Below are positions 1 through 8,097 of a stretch of 64,000 nt of DNA, one piece after another. Made by a program: the position numbers and the translations under genes. Below the pieces are notes generated by a model. It was not told the origin of the DNA, did not search any database, and saw nothing but the letters and a program-made list of their open reading frames with translations. This DNA comes from an uncultured Oscillospiraceae bacterium (lineage in GTDB: Bacteria > Bacillota > Clostridia > Oscillospirales > Oscillospiraceae), in the NCBI GenBank assembly GCA_950075865.1, contig CATMVA010000011.1:1-64000 (forward strand), in the 5' to 3' direction. The first letter of the stretch is position 1, and each line of letters starts with the position of its first letter.

Positions 1-321
1 CCCGGCGGCGCCATCAGCTATGTGGAGGTCCCCAACATGCAGGACAACCTCCCCGCCGTGCTCAGCCTGATGCAGTTCATCTACGACAACATCATGTATG
101 CCGAGCTGAACACCAAGAGCGACTACTGCCAGGTCTGCGGCTACAACGGCGAGATCCAGATCGTGGAGGACGACGGCAAGCTGGTCTGGGAGTGCCCCTG
201 CTGCAAGAACCGGGACCAGGATAAGATGAATGTGGCCCGGCGAACCTGCGGGTATATCGGCACCCAGTTCTGGAACCAGGGAAGGACCCAGGAGATCAAG
301 GAGCGGGTGCTCCACCTATAA
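1..321 (+). CDS. nrdD: Anaerobic ribonucleoside-triphosphate reductase, C-terminal end (partial)
   Basis: Open from the first base of the window, so only the last 106 residues are present. The C-terminus has two CxxC pairs (CQVCG and CPCC), as in the zinc site of class III ribonucleotide reductases. They are followed by the glycyl-radical motif RTCGYIG about 25 residues before the stop. The enzyme makes dNTPs under anoxia and needs the activase NrdG, which is encoded 0.5 kb downstream with one GNAT gene in between. The family call is secure; the 5' part lies outside the window. Confidence 0.95.
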   Translation, partial: PGGAISYVEVPNMQDNLPAVLSLMQFIYDNIMYAELNTKSDYCQVCGYNGEIQIVEDDGKLVWECPCCKNRDQDKMNVARRTCGYIGTQFWNQGRTQEIKERVLHL

Positions 322-382
322 GCAGACCCAAACAGGGACGGGCCCCCGGCCCGTCCCTGTTTCATTTTTCGGAGGTATTCCC

Positions 383-814
383 ATGATCCGTTTTGAACCC
401 ATCACTCCAGACAACTGGCGGCTTCCCCTCCAGGTCTCCCCGGAGCAGAAAAGCCATGTGGCCGGCCGGGCCGACCTGCTGGCCCGGGCTTACGCCTACC
501 GGGATTTCCGGAGCCGCGCCCTCCTGATCTGCGAGGATGAGACCCCCGTGGGCCTGATTCTTTATTACGACGGCTGGGACAGGGACTGCTATGTTCTCAG
601 TGAGCTCTTCATCGACGCGCGGTATCAGGGAAAGGGCTATGGCCGGGCGGCCACCGCCCTGGCCCTGGAACAAATGCGCGCCGACGGCCGGTATGGCAAG
701 GTGGTCCTCTGCTATATCGAAGAAAACGACGCCGCCAAAACCCTGTACGAGAGCTTCGGCTTCGTGGAGACCGACCGGGACGGGGACGAGATCAGCATGG
801 AATTGGCTTTATAA
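383..814 (+). CDS. GNAT family N-acetyltransferase (BltD/PaiA-like)
   Basis: A 143-residue single-domain GNAT protein. The acetyl-CoA loop is visible as QGKGYGRAA near residue 76, followed by the C-terminal pattern NDAAKTLYESFGF typical of the fold. The sequence resembles the small Firmicute polyamine acetyltransferase group (BltD/PaiA), but the substrate cannot be read from it. The start is the ATG at 383, preceded by GGAGG at 371-375; the longer frame upstream overlaps nrdD and lacks a ribosome binding site. It lies between nrdD and nrdG, 13 bp before nrdG, so it is probably cotranscribed with them. Confidence 0.85.
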   Translation: MIRFEPITPDNWRLPLQVSPEQKSHVAGRADLLARAYAYRDFRSRALLICEDETPVGLILYYDGWDRDCYVLSELFIDARYQGKGYGRAATALALEQMRADGRYGKVVLCYIEENDAAKTLYESFGFVETDRDGDEISMELAL

Positions 815-827
815 GGGGAGTATTTTT

Positions 828-1352
828 ATGAATTACTGCAACATCAAGCCCCGGGACATCGCCGACGGGGTGGGGGTCCGGGTGACCCTGTTTGTGTCCG
901 GCTGCCGGAACCACTGTAAAAACTGCTTCCAGCCCGAGACCTGGGACTTTAACTACGGCGAACCCTTCTCCAAAGAGGTGGAGGATCGTATCATTGAGGA
1001 GCTGCGTCCCGATTTCATTGACGGGCTCACCCTTTTGGGGGGCGAGCCGGGGGAGGCGGAAAACCAACGGGGGCTGGTGCCCTTTCTCCAACGGATACGC
1101 CGGGAACTGCCCCATAAAACCATTTGGTGCTACTCGGGCTTCACCTGGGAGCAGTTTGCCGGAAAAGAGCCTGCCCGGTGCCGGTGCGAGGTGACGGATG
1201 AATTTTTGTCTTTGCTGGACGTGCTGGTGGACGGGCCTTTTATAGAGGAGCTTCACGATATCACCCTCCTCTTCCGGGGCTCTGCCAACCAGCGGCTCAT
1301 TGACGTGCCCGGGACCCTGAAGAATGGCAAAATTGTGCTTTGGAATCAGTAA
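828..1352 (+). CDS. nrdG: Anaerobic ribonucleotide reductase activating protein (radical SAM)
   Basis: 174 residues, the usual NrdG length. The radical-SAM cluster motif CRNHCKNC supplies C26, C30 and C33, and a GGEP motif for SAM binding follows about 50 residues later. NrdG reductively cleaves SAM to install the glycyl radical on NrdD, whose gene end lies just upstream. The start is the ATG at 828 behind a GGGGAG site; the same frame is open further upstream but antiparallel in content to the GNAT gene. Its stop overlaps the possible TTG start of the following AT-rich ORF. Confidence 0.95.
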   Translation: MNYCNIKPRDIADGVGVRVTLFVSGCRNHCKNCFQPETWDFNYGEPFSKEVEDRIIEELRPDFIDGLTLLGGEPGEAENQRGLVPFLQRIRRELPHKTIWCYSGFTWEQFAGKEPARCRCEVTDEFLSLLDVLVDGPFIEELHDITLLFRGSANQRLIDVPGTLKNGKIVLWNQ

Positions 1353-1975
1353 AGGTGGCATCTATTCGTCATTTCTTGATTTCGATCGCAAAAGCTTTTG
1401 AGTTTGTTACCTATGCCTTATTCCTGCTTTTATCTGTCTGCTATGCCATCCTTGCCATAGCTTGTGCCACCACCTATCTATATCGTACTTCCCATCGTCT
1501 CTGGGGGTATCTGTTCCTCCTCTTTCTTTTTTACGGGTGTATAGGGTATCTTATTTTGAATATCGCAAAACATATTTTGATGATTTTTATTCCAGTTCAC
1601 GATCGTTCCTCCATTTTGCCCCCTTCAAATGCTGAAAAGAGGAAAAATAGAGTTGAAAACAAAATTTTAGATGTTTGCACCGTTGCGATTTATATAGTCG
1701 GCATAATTATGGTACCATACAGTCAAACCTTTACGGGAGATCCATGGTGGGCCACGGTACACACAATTTCAATGTTTCAAATTGCCGTCCCATTTTTCTT
1801 CGGTAATTTTTTTCAAACGCTTCTGTACAACAGCATCTTAAAATGGAGCAAATCCATAGTCCTCTCAAGGAAATGTGGGCAACCCTGCATCACATTGACA
1901 TATCCCCCCGGCCGGGGTACAATAAGGGCACATCACCACGGAAGGAGCCACCCCCATGCTGTTTGCCGAAAATGA
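1340..1975 (+). CDS. Hypothetical multi-spanning membrane protein (AT-rich, doubtful ends)
   Basis: An AT-rich open frame in an otherwise GC-rich neighbourhood. It predicts about five hydrophobic segments in its first 170 residues (for example FVTYALFLLLSVCYAILAIA and IYIVGIIMVPY). I recognise no family. The only long-frame start is a TTG at 1340 overlapping nrdG, with no good ribosome binding site, so the start is uncertain. The last 30 or so codons run through the promoter and ribosome binding site of the next gene, and their composition changes to GC-rich, which suggests the original C-terminus was lost. It may be a decayed or recently acquired gene. Confidence 0.45.
   Translation: MESVKVASIRHFLISIAKAFEFVTYALFLLLSVCYAILAIACATTYLYRTSHRLWGYLFLLFLFYGCIGYLILNIAKHILMIFIPVHDRSSILPPSNAEKRKNRVENKILDVCTVAIYIVGIIMVPYSQTFTGDPWWATVHTISMFQIAVPFFFGNFFQTLLYNSILKWSKSIVLSRKCGQPCITLTYPPGRGTIRAHHHGRSHPHAVCRK
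1895..1923 (+). promoter_or_regulatory. Sigma-A promoter for the TIGR04255-type gene
   Basis: TTGACA at 1895-1900 and TACAAT at 1918-1923 are separated by exactly 17 bp, followed by a GGAAGGAG ribosome binding site and the ATG at 1956. The spacer is a GC-rich near-palindrome (CCCCCCGGCCGGGG). The promoter lies inside the 3' part of the AT-rich membrane ORF, which argues that this part of the ORF is not under coding constraint. Confidence 0.75.
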
Positions 1976-2735
1976 CCGCTACGCCTATGTCCGCTCCCCG
2001 CTGATCGAGACCATCTGTCAGCTCCGCTTCCCCACCATTCTCTCCATCGGCTCCACCGAGCCGGCCCAGTTCCAGGAGGCCATCCGGGCCGATTTCCCCC
2101 GGTATGTGGCCCGTCAGGAGGGGCAGCCCCCCAAGGTGGTGAACGGCAAGCTGGAGCAGACTCCCCCCATCACCAACTACAACTTCATCTCCTCGGACGG
2201 CCGGTGGAAGGTGAACCTGACCAAGGATTTCATCGCCCTGTCCACCCTCAGCTACACCCGGTGGGAGGACTTTGCCCAGCGCCTGGACAAGATCCTTGCT
2301 CTCTTCATCCAGATCTACCAGCCCGCCTTTTTCGAACGCATCGGCCTTCGGTACGTCAACGCCTTCTCCCGGAACCGGCTGGGGCTGGAGGGGGAGCTGT
2401 GGGACGACCTGATCAATGCCCCCTTTATCGGGGTGCTGTCCGAGCCTGATGTGGACGAGACCAAAACCTCCAAATGCTCCCTCGACGTGGAGGTCAACCT
2501 GGGGGAGCAGCGCCATATGAAGCTCCACGCCGGCCCCGGCCTTCTGGGGGACGGCAAGAAGGACCCAGAGCCCAAGTTCATCCTGGACGGGGACTTCTCG
2601 GTGGTGGACAAGGAGCTTCCGGCTGCCCGGATCGCCGGGGACCTGGACGTGCTCCACGACTATGCCGTGCGGCTCTTCAACGCCACCGTTTCCCAAGAGC
2701 TCCGGGACGCCATGGGCCCCACGCCCATTGGATAG
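1956..2735 (+). CDS. TIGR04255 family protein
   Basis: 259 residues. The opening RSPLIETICQLRFP, the central SSDGRWKVNLTKDFIALST and YTRWEDF, and the ERIGLRYVNAF block match the sporadically distributed TIGR04255 family, whose members are about 250-270 residues and have no known function. Homologues occur in varied bacteria, often in accessory contexts. It has its own consensus promoter and ends in a strong bidirectional terminator, so it appears to be a single-gene transcript. Cytosolic: no signal peptide or membrane segment is seen. Confidence 0.8.
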   Translation: MLFAENDRYAYVRSPLIETICQLRFPTILSIGSTEPAQFQEAIRADFPRYVARQEGQPPKVVNGKLEQTPPITNYNFISSDGRWKVNLTKDFIALSTLSYTRWEDFAQRLDKILALFIQIYQPAFFERIGLRYVNAFSRNRLGLEGELWDDLINAPFIGVLSEPDVDETKTSKCSLDVEVNLGEQRHMKLHAGPGLLGDGKKDPEPKFILDGDFSVVDKELPAARIAGDLDVLHDYAVRLFNATVSQELRDAMGPTPIG

Positions 2736-2743
2736 GAAAGCAA

Positions 2744-2777
2744 AAAGACGCTCTTCCCGTTTGGGAAGAGCGTCTTT
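2744..2777. terminator. Bidirectional intrinsic terminator
   Basis: A perfect 15-bp stem (2744-2758 with 2763-2777) around the loop GTTT, flanked by A and T runs. It separates the TIGR04255 gene from the convergent MATE gene and can serve both strands. Confidence 0.85.
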
Positions 2778-2788
2778 GCGTGATGGGG

Positions 2789-4120
2789 TCATGCGTAATG
2801 GTACCGGCTTCTTTTCCGGAAGAAGAACCAGACAGTGACAATGAGGGACAGCCCCTCGGCCAGGGCGGTGGCCCACCAGATGCCGTCCACCCCCCAAAGC
2901 CTAGGCAGCAGAAGGATGGCTCCCGCCTGAAAGAGAAGGGTCCGCAGGAAGGAGATGGCCGCCGATACCCCACCGTCTCCCAAGGCGGTAAAGAAGGCCG
3001 AACCAAAAATGTTCATCCCGCAGAAAAGGAAACTGACCGCAAAAATACGGAAACCGTCCATGGTCAGCCTCAGAAGTTCCGCATCGTACCCCACGAATAT
3101 TCTGGAGAGGGGGCCGGCCAACAGAATGGCCGAGACGGTCATGACCACCGACTGGACCAGAATTACCCGCAGGCATTTGGAAAAGAGGCTACGGAGCTCC
3201 TCTTCGTTCCCCGCGCCGTACTGGTAGGAAAAAATGGGAGCGGAGCCCATGGAGAAACCGATCAGGACCGCCACAAAAATAAACTGGACATACATCATGG
3301 CAGTATAGGCGGCCACCCCTTGGGAGCCCACCATATCCATCAAGGTGCGGTTATACAGAACCGTGATGAGGGAGGCTGAAACATTGGTCATCAGCTCGGA
3401 AGAGCCGTTGGTACAGGCCTTACCCAGCATCTTAGGATACAGGTGGGTCTTCACCAGGCGCAGGGGGCTGGAATTGGGCAGCAGGAAATAGACCAGCGGG
3501 ATCACTCCGCCCACCAGATATCCGCACACCGTGGCCAAAGCGGCGCCCGCCACTCCCCATCGGAATTGGGCAATGAACAGATAGTCCAGGATCATATTTG
3601 TGCCGCCGGCGGCCAAGGAGAGCCACAATCCCATCTTGGGCCGCTCGGCCACCACGCAGAAGGACTGGAACGAAGTCTGAAGCATAAAGGCAAAGCTGCC
3701 GCCCACCATAATGGTCCCGTAGGTGACACAGTCTTTTATCATGGTCCCGTCCGCGCCCAGCATTCCGCAAAGGGGCCTCATAAACGCGATACAGAACGCC
3801 GAGATGGCAATACCTCCCGCCAGAATGGTAAGGATCAAAGTAGTAAAATACTCCTTTGCCCTCTCCGCCTCCCCCGCACCCATGACTTGGGCCACCTTGG
3901 CACTGCCGCCGGTGCCCAGCATAAAGCCAAAGGCTCCTACCACCATAGGTAGAGGATAAACGATATTGACGGCGGCCAGGGCCACATCCCCCTCTACGTT
4001 TGAGATGAAAATGCCGTCCACGATGGAGTAGACCGAAGTGACAAGCATCATGGCGATGGAAGGCAGGGTAAACCGGAAAAGCCGGGAATAGGTAAAGTGG
4101 TCGGATAATTGGATCTTCAT
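2789..4120 (-). CDS. MATE family multidrug efflux transporter
   Basis: 443 residues with about 12 hydrophobic segments, opening FRFTLPSIAMMLVTSVYSIVDG as in Na+ or H+-coupled MATE exporters. The GTGGSAKVAQ segment and the internal repeat of the two six-helix halves fit the family. It starts with an ATG that overlaps the MarR stop by 4 bp (ATGA), so the pair is translationally coupled and the pump is under MarR control. Exported substrates are unknown. A second MATE lies at 42297 but is not a close copy. Confidence 0.92.
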   Translation of the reverse strand: MKIQLSDHFTYSRLFRFTLPSIAMMLVTSVYSIVDGIFISNVEGDVALAAVNIVYPLPMVVGAFGFMLGTGGSAKVAQVMGAGEAERAKEYFTTLILTILAGGIAISAFCIAFMRPLCGMLGADGTMIKDCVTYGTIMVGGSFAFMLQTSFQSFCVVAERPKMGLWLSLAAGGTNMILDYLFIAQFRWGVAGAALATVCGYLVGGVIPLVYFLLPNSSPLRLVKTHLYPKMLGKACTNGSSELMTNVSASLITVLYNRTLMDMVGSQGVAAYTAMMYVQFIFVAVLIGFSMGSAPIFSYQYGAGNEEELRSLFSKCLRVILVQSVVMTVSAILLAGPLSRIFVGYDAELLRLTMDGFRIFAVSFLFCGMNIFGSAFFTALGDGGVSAAISFLRTLLFQAGAILLLPRLWGVDGIWWATALAEGLSLIVTVWFFFRKRSRYHYA

Positions 4121-4578
4121 AGGTCATTTTTCAGAGCGGGAAATACCAGTCCCACTCTCTCCTCCTTTAGGTTTGCGATAATTTTTTTGGTAAGGTACAG
4201 CAGGGTCTCCTGTTCCTCCCCTGTGAGGCGGCCAAAGGCGGCCCGCTCCGCGGTAAGCTGTGGTTCAATGGCTTCCCCGGCATAGCGGCGGCCCCGGTCA
4301 GTGAAAAAAACGCCTTTGCTCCTACCATCTTTGGGCAGCGGTACCAGCCGGACCAAGCCCTTTCTCTCAAGCCACATCAGGGCAGAATGTCCGGTCTGTT
4401 TGGTGAGGGACCACTCCCCGTATAGCTGGGTAGGGGTGACGCCCTCCCCATCCTCCCAAAGGCTGAACAGCAGGGTCATTACGCTGTCCGGGATACCCAG
4501 CCGCGCCGCCGTTTCGTGGTAGATCTGGTCGATCTCCTTATTGAGCTGAATATAATCGTGGTAGCTTTGGGTCTGCAT
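4117..4578 (-). CDS. MarR family transcriptional regulator
   Basis: 153 residues with a winged helix-turn-helix: the recognition region SLTKQTGHSALMWLERKGLV is followed by the wing LPKDGRSKGVFFTDRG, the classic MarR D-x-R pattern. The start is the ATG at 4578 behind GAGAGGGGG; the frame extends 14 codons further upstream, but those codons run through an operator. Two palindromic sites flank its own promoter, so autorepression that also controls the downstream MATE pump is likely. It probably responds to a small lipophilic or toxic ligand. Confidence 0.92.
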   Translation of the reverse strand: MQTQSYHDYIQLNKEIDQIYHETAARLGIPDSVMTLLFSLWEDGEGVTPTQLYGEWSLTKQTGHSALMWLERKGLVRLVPLPKDGRSKGVFFTDRGRRYAGEAIEPQLTAERAAFGRLTGEEQETLLYLTKKIIANLKEERVGLVFPALKNDL

Positions 4579-4598
4579 CAATGTCCCCCTCTCTTTTG

Positions 4599-4612
4599 GT
4601 CTGATTTCAGAC
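4599..4612. promoter_or_regulatory. Putative MarR operator, proximal copy
   Basis: GTCTGATTTCAGAC is a near-perfect inverted repeat (GTCTGA / TCAGAC) 20 bp upstream of the marR ATG. A second copy lies 41 bp away centre to centre. Spacing and palindromy fit a MarR dimer site downstream of the transcription start. Confidence 0.65.
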
Positions 4613-4633
4613 TTTCTCAAGGTGATTCCGCCT

Positions 4634-4662
4634 ATTATAGTCCGAAATCAGACTAAAGTCAA
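4634..4662 (-). promoter_or_regulatory. marR-MATE promoter with operator in the spacer
   Basis: On the minus strand TTGACT (4657-4662) and TATAAT (4634-4639) are 17 bp apart. The second operator copy, GTCCGAAATCAGAC (4640-4653), occupies most of that spacer. A regulator bound there would exclude RNA polymerase directly. It matches the proximal operator in inverted orientation with one mismatch. Confidence 0.75.
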
Positions 4663-4729
4663 GAAATTTTTCTTTCCTTTCCCGAAAAAGAAGAGTATAA
4701 TTTTGGTAACTCTTGGGGAGGTGTATGCC

Positions 4730-5260
4730 GTGAAAAAACTGCTGTTTGTCATTGACTATCAGAAGGACTTTGTGGACGGAGCTTTGGGCTTCCCGGGGGC
4801 TGAACTGCTGGACAGCCCCATCGCCCAAAAAATCGGGGCGTATCACGCCGCCGGGTACGACGTAGCCTTCACCTTGGACACCCATGGGGAGGATTATCTC
4901 AGCACCCAAGAGGGCCGCCGGCTGCCTGTCCCCCACTGCCTCCGTGCCTCGGAGGGCTGGCAACTCTATGGCAACACCGCCCAAGCCAGACGGGACGGAG
5001 ACAAGCTCATTGAAAAGCCCGCCTTTCCCTCCATGGCCTTAGGAAATTGGCTCCGGGAGAAGGGCTATGGCCAAATCGAACTGGTAGGTCTGGTGTCCTA
5101 TATCTGCGTTATTTCCAACGCTGTAGTGGCTAAAGCTGCCCTGCCCGAGGCTGAGATCCTTGTGGACGCCTCCTGCACCGCTGGCCCCGACCCCGTCCTC
5201 CACGAAAAATGTCTGGATCTGATGGAGCAGGGGCTTCAAATCACCATCATCAACCGCTAA
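4730..5260 (+). CDS. pncA: Nicotinamidase (cysteine hydrolase, isochorismatase fold)
   Basis: 176 residues. The catalytic triad is visible: D9 in LFVIDYQKDF, K96 in LIEKPAFP, and the nucleophile C126 in YICVISNAV. Metal ligands typical of nicotinamidases rather than isochorismatases are likely D50, H52 and H69 (TLDTHGEDY and VPHC). It deaminates nicotinamide to nicotinate. The start is the GTG at 4730, supported by GGGGAGG at 4715-4721. It lies 12 bp upstream of pncB, so together they form the Preiss-Handler entry to NAD salvage. Confidence 0.9.
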   Translation: MKKLLFVIDYQKDFVDGALGFPGAELLDSPIAQKIGAYHAAGYDVAFTLDTHGEDYLSTQEGRRLPVPHCLRASEGWQLYGNTAQARRDGDKLIEKPAFPSMALGNWLREKGYGQIELVGLVSYICVISNAVVAKAALPEAEILVDASCTAGPDPVLHEKCLDLMEQGLQITIINR

Positions 5261-5272
5261 GGAGGCCTTTCC

Positions 5273-6715
5273 ATGAAAACCCCTCTCAACCATACCATGC
5301 TCTTTGACTTTTATGAGCTCACCATGGGAAACGGCTATTTCCAGTCCGGGATGGCCGCCCAGATCTGCTATTTTGACGTATTCTTCCGCACGGTGCCCGA
5401 CGGGGGCGGCTTCGCCATCGCCGCCGGACTGGAGCAGGTCATCGAGTACATTCAGGACCTGCACTTTGATGAGGAGGATATCGCCTTCCTCCGGAGCAAG
5501 GGCTGCTTCGACGAAAAGTTTCTGGACTATCTCCGCTCCTTCCGGTTCACCGGGGACATCTGGGCCGTGCCCGAGGGTACCCCCATCTTCCCCCGGGAGC
5601 CCATCCTCACGGTGCGGGCCCCCGCCATCGAGGCCCAGTTTGTGGAGACCTTCATCCTCCTGTGCCTGAACCACCAGTCCCTCATCGCCACCAAGGCCAA
5701 CCGCATCGTCCGCGCCGCCGACGGCCATCCGGTCAGTGAGTTCGGCTCCCGCCGGGCCCAGGGCCCCGATGCCGCCAACTTAGGAGCCCGGGCAGCCTAT
5801 ATCGCCGGCTGTTCCGGCACGGCCAACGCCCAGGCCGACCAGCTCTTCGGCTCCCCCGCCGGGGGAACCATGGCCCACTCCTGGATCCAGATGTTCCCCG
5901 ACGAACTCACCGCTTTCCGCACCTACTGCAAGATATACCCCCACAGCGCCACCCTGCTGGTGGACACCTACAACGTGCTTCACTCGGGGGTTCCCAACGC
6001 CATCCGGGCCTTTGACGAGGTGCTGAAGCCCCTGGGCATCACCAAGTGCGCCATCCGGCTGGATTCGGGGGATCTGACCTACCTGTCCAAAAAGGCCCGA
6101 AAAATGCTGGACGAGGCCGGCTGGACCGAATGTAAGATCATGGCCTCCAACTCTCTGGACGAGTACCTGATCCGGGACCTGTTCCTCCAGGGGGCCCAGT
6201 TGGACGGCTTCGGGGTGGGCGAGCGGCTCATCACCTCCCGGTCCGAGCCGGTCTTTGGCGGTGTGTACAAGCTGGTGGCCGTGGAGGATAAGGCGGGCAA
6301 CGTGATCCCCAAGATCAAGATCAGCGAGAACCCGGCCAAGGTCACCACCCCCCACTTCAAGAAGGTCTACCGCCTGTTCAGCAACACCGACGGCAAGGCC
6401 TTTGCCGACCTCATTACGGTCCACGACGAGGTGGTGGACGAGAACAAGCCCCTGGAGCTCTTCGACCCGGACGCCACTTGGAAGCGCAATGTCTTCACCG
6501 ATTTTACCGCCAAGGAGCTGCTGGTACCCATCTTCCAAGGGGGCAAGCTGGTCTACAAGCAACCCTCCATGGAGGAGATCCGGGCCTACTGCAAGGAGCA
6601 GATCGACCTCCAGTGGGACGAGGTCAAGCGGTTCGAGAATCCTCACAACTACTATGTGGACCTGTCCCAGAAGCTCTGGGACCTGAAGCAGGAGCTGCTG
6701 AAGAAGCAGCGGTAG
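5273..6715 (+). CDS. pncB: Nicotinate phosphoribosyltransferase
   Basis: 480 residues, the usual length of the Firmicute enzyme. Diagnostic blocks are LFDFYELTMGNGYF at the N-terminus, EFGSRRAQG with the autophosphorylation-region residues, the GTMAHSW segment carrying the conserved histidine, and the IRLDSGDL phosphate-binding strand. It converts nicotinate, PRPP and ATP to nicotinate mononucleotide. The ATG is preceded by AAGGAGG. It follows pncA closely and ends at a terminator. Confidence 0.96.
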   Translation: MKTPLNHTMLFDFYELTMGNGYFQSGMAAQICYFDVFFRTVPDGGGFAIAAGLEQVIEYIQDLHFDEEDIAFLRSKGCFDEKFLDYLRSFRFTGDIWAVPEGTPIFPREPILTVRAPAIEAQFVETFILLCLNHQSLIATKANRIVRAADGHPVSEFGSRRAQGPDAANLGARAAYIAGCSGTANAQADQLFGSPAGGTMAHSWIQMFPDELTAFRTYCKIYPHSATLLVDTYNVLHSGVPNAIRAFDEVLKPLGITKCAIRLDSGDLTYLSKKARKMLDEAGWTECKIMASNSLDEYLIRDLFLQGAQLDGFGVGERLITSRSEPVFGGVYKLVAVEDKAGNVIPKIKISENPAKVTTPHFKKVYRLFSNTDGKAFADLITVHDEVVDENKPLELFDPDATWKRNVFTDFTAKELLVPIFQGGKLVYKQPSMEEIRAYCKEQIDLQWDEVKRFENPHNYYVDLSQKLWDLKQELLKKQR

Positions 6716-6731
6716 CTCTGGACAACAAAAC

Positions 6732-6766
6732 GTCCGGGCGGCCACGAGGCCGTCCGGACATTTTTA
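6732..6766 (+). terminator. Intrinsic terminator after pncB
   Basis: A 12-bp stem with one G-U pair (6732-6743 with 6748-6759), loop ACGA, then a T-rich tract. Confidence 0.85.
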
Positions 6767-6778
6767 TTTTGAATTCTG

Positions 6779-7966
6779 TCAGCCGATGGCACCGGAAAGG
6801 TATTCCAGCGCATACTCCGTATGGAGGGCAGCCGTGATGGCCAGGGCCTCCTCGGAGAGGTCGAAACGGTCGTTGTGCAGGGGGAGGGCGGTGTCCGGCC
6901 GGTCCGGAGATGCGGTTCCCACAAAGCCATAGACTCCGGGGATAACGGTCTGGTACTCGGCGAAGTCGTCCCCCACCAGGGAGAGGGGCCGGTGGTCCAC
7001 CACCGCCTGGGGTCCCAGCACTTTGGCCACCACTCCGGCCGCCTCGGGACAGAGCTCGGAGGGATTCACCAGCGGGCCGGTAAAGTCCTCCCACTCCACG
7101 GTGGCCTCGCCGCCGTAGAGCTTGGCGGTCTCCATGCAGACCCTGTCGATCTCCCCGTTGATCCAAACCCGTGTATCCCCGCTGAAGGTCCGGGTGGTCC
7201 CCTCCAGCAGGGCCGATTCGGCCACGATATTGTAAGAGGTCCCGGCGCTCATCTTCCCCACCCCAAGGATCACCGGGTCGATGGGGGAGGTCCTCCGGCT
7301 CACCAGGGGCTGGAGGGCCACCACGATCTGGCTGGCGATGTAGAGCGCGTCCACCCCCATGTGGGGGGTGGAGACGTGGGCCGCCCTGCCCTGGATCCTG
7401 ACGGTAAAATGGTCCACGCTGGCGTTGTTGGGCCCAGGGGTCACCCCCACCTTGCCCAAGGGCAGGTCGGGGGCCATATGGATCCCAAAGACCCGGCCCG
7501 CGCCTTCGCAGAGCCCTGCCTTTACGAACTGCTTGCCCCCCCAGCCCACCTCCTCGGCATGCTGGAAGAAGAAGCGCACCTCCCCGCCGAAGTCGGCCCT
7601 GTGGGCATAGAGGAGCCTGGCCCCGCCCAGCAGGGCGGCGGTGTGGCCGTCGTGCCCGCAGGCGTGCATGACTCCCGGCTGCTCCGAACAGTAGTCCAGG
7701 TCGGGGTGGTTCTCCTCGATGGCCAGGGCATCAATGTCGGCCCGGAGGGCCATGACCCGCTCCCCCGGCTTCTCTCCCCGGAGGACGGCACAGACCCCGC
7801 TGCCGTCCACCCGTTGGTGCTCGGTGATGCCGATGGCGTCCAGCTCCTGTTCGATGCGCCCGGCCGTCCAGAACTCCTTCCGGCTCACCTCGGGGTGGCG
7901 GTGGAGCTCCCGGCGCAGAGACGAGAGATAGCTCTGCAGCTCCTGGGCTTCCTTGTACAGATCCAT
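6779..7966 (-). CDS. M20 family amidohydrolase (N-acyl-amino-acid hydrolase type)
   Basis: 395 residues. The motif HACGHDGH (C103, H105) with the preceding ALRADIDAL and the later FFFQHAEE pattern identify the M20D/HipO-type metallohydrolases that remove acyl groups from amino acids. The insert dimerisation domain carries GRAAHVSTPHMGVDAL. The start at 7966 is supported by AGGAGG; codons further upstream run into a palindromic repeat. It is the last gene of metN-metI-metQ-M20 on this strand, so its substrate may be an N-acyl methionine or a related compound. The family is certain, the substrate is inferred. Confidence 0.9.
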   Translation of the reverse strand: MDLYKEAQELQSYLSSLRRELHRHPEVSRKEFWTAGRIEQELDAIGITEHQRVDGSGVCAVLRGEKPGERVMALRADIDALAIEENHPDLDYCSEQPGVMHACGHDGHTAALLGGARLLYAHRADFGGEVRFFFQHAEEVGWGGKQFVKAGLCEGAGRVFGIHMAPDLPLGKVGVTPGPNNASVDHFTVRIQGRAAHVSTPHMGVDALYIASQIVVALQPLVSRRTSPIDPVILGVGKMSAGTSYNIVAESALLEGTTRTFSGDTRVWINGEIDRVCMETAKLYGGEATVEWEDFTGPLVNPSELCPEAAGVVAKVLGPQAVVDHRPLSLVGDDFAEYQTVIPGVYGFVGTASPDRPDTALPLHNDRFDLSEEALAITAALHTEYALEYLSGAIG

Positions 7967-7995
7967 CGCGGGATACCTCCTGTTGTTTGATACGT

Positions 7996-8075
7996 TAGGG
8001 CGCGGCATCCTTGACGCGCCGCCGTTGTCCACGCTGGTTGGTGGGGGGGCAGCGCGTCTGGGAAGCCGCGCCCTA
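7996..8075. repeat. 80-bp imperfect palindrome in the metQ-M20 gap
   Basis: The ends are TAGGGCGCGGC (7996) and GCCGCGCCCTA (to 8075). A second nested pair is GACGCGCCGCC with GGGGGCAGCGCGTC. It looks like a dispersed palindromic (MITE or REP-like) unit. As RNA in the metNIQ-M20 transcript it would fold into a long hairpin that could end or process the message before the M20 gene. Confidence 0.6.
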
Positions 8076-8097
8076 CAAAAGCCATAAAACCCTTGCT

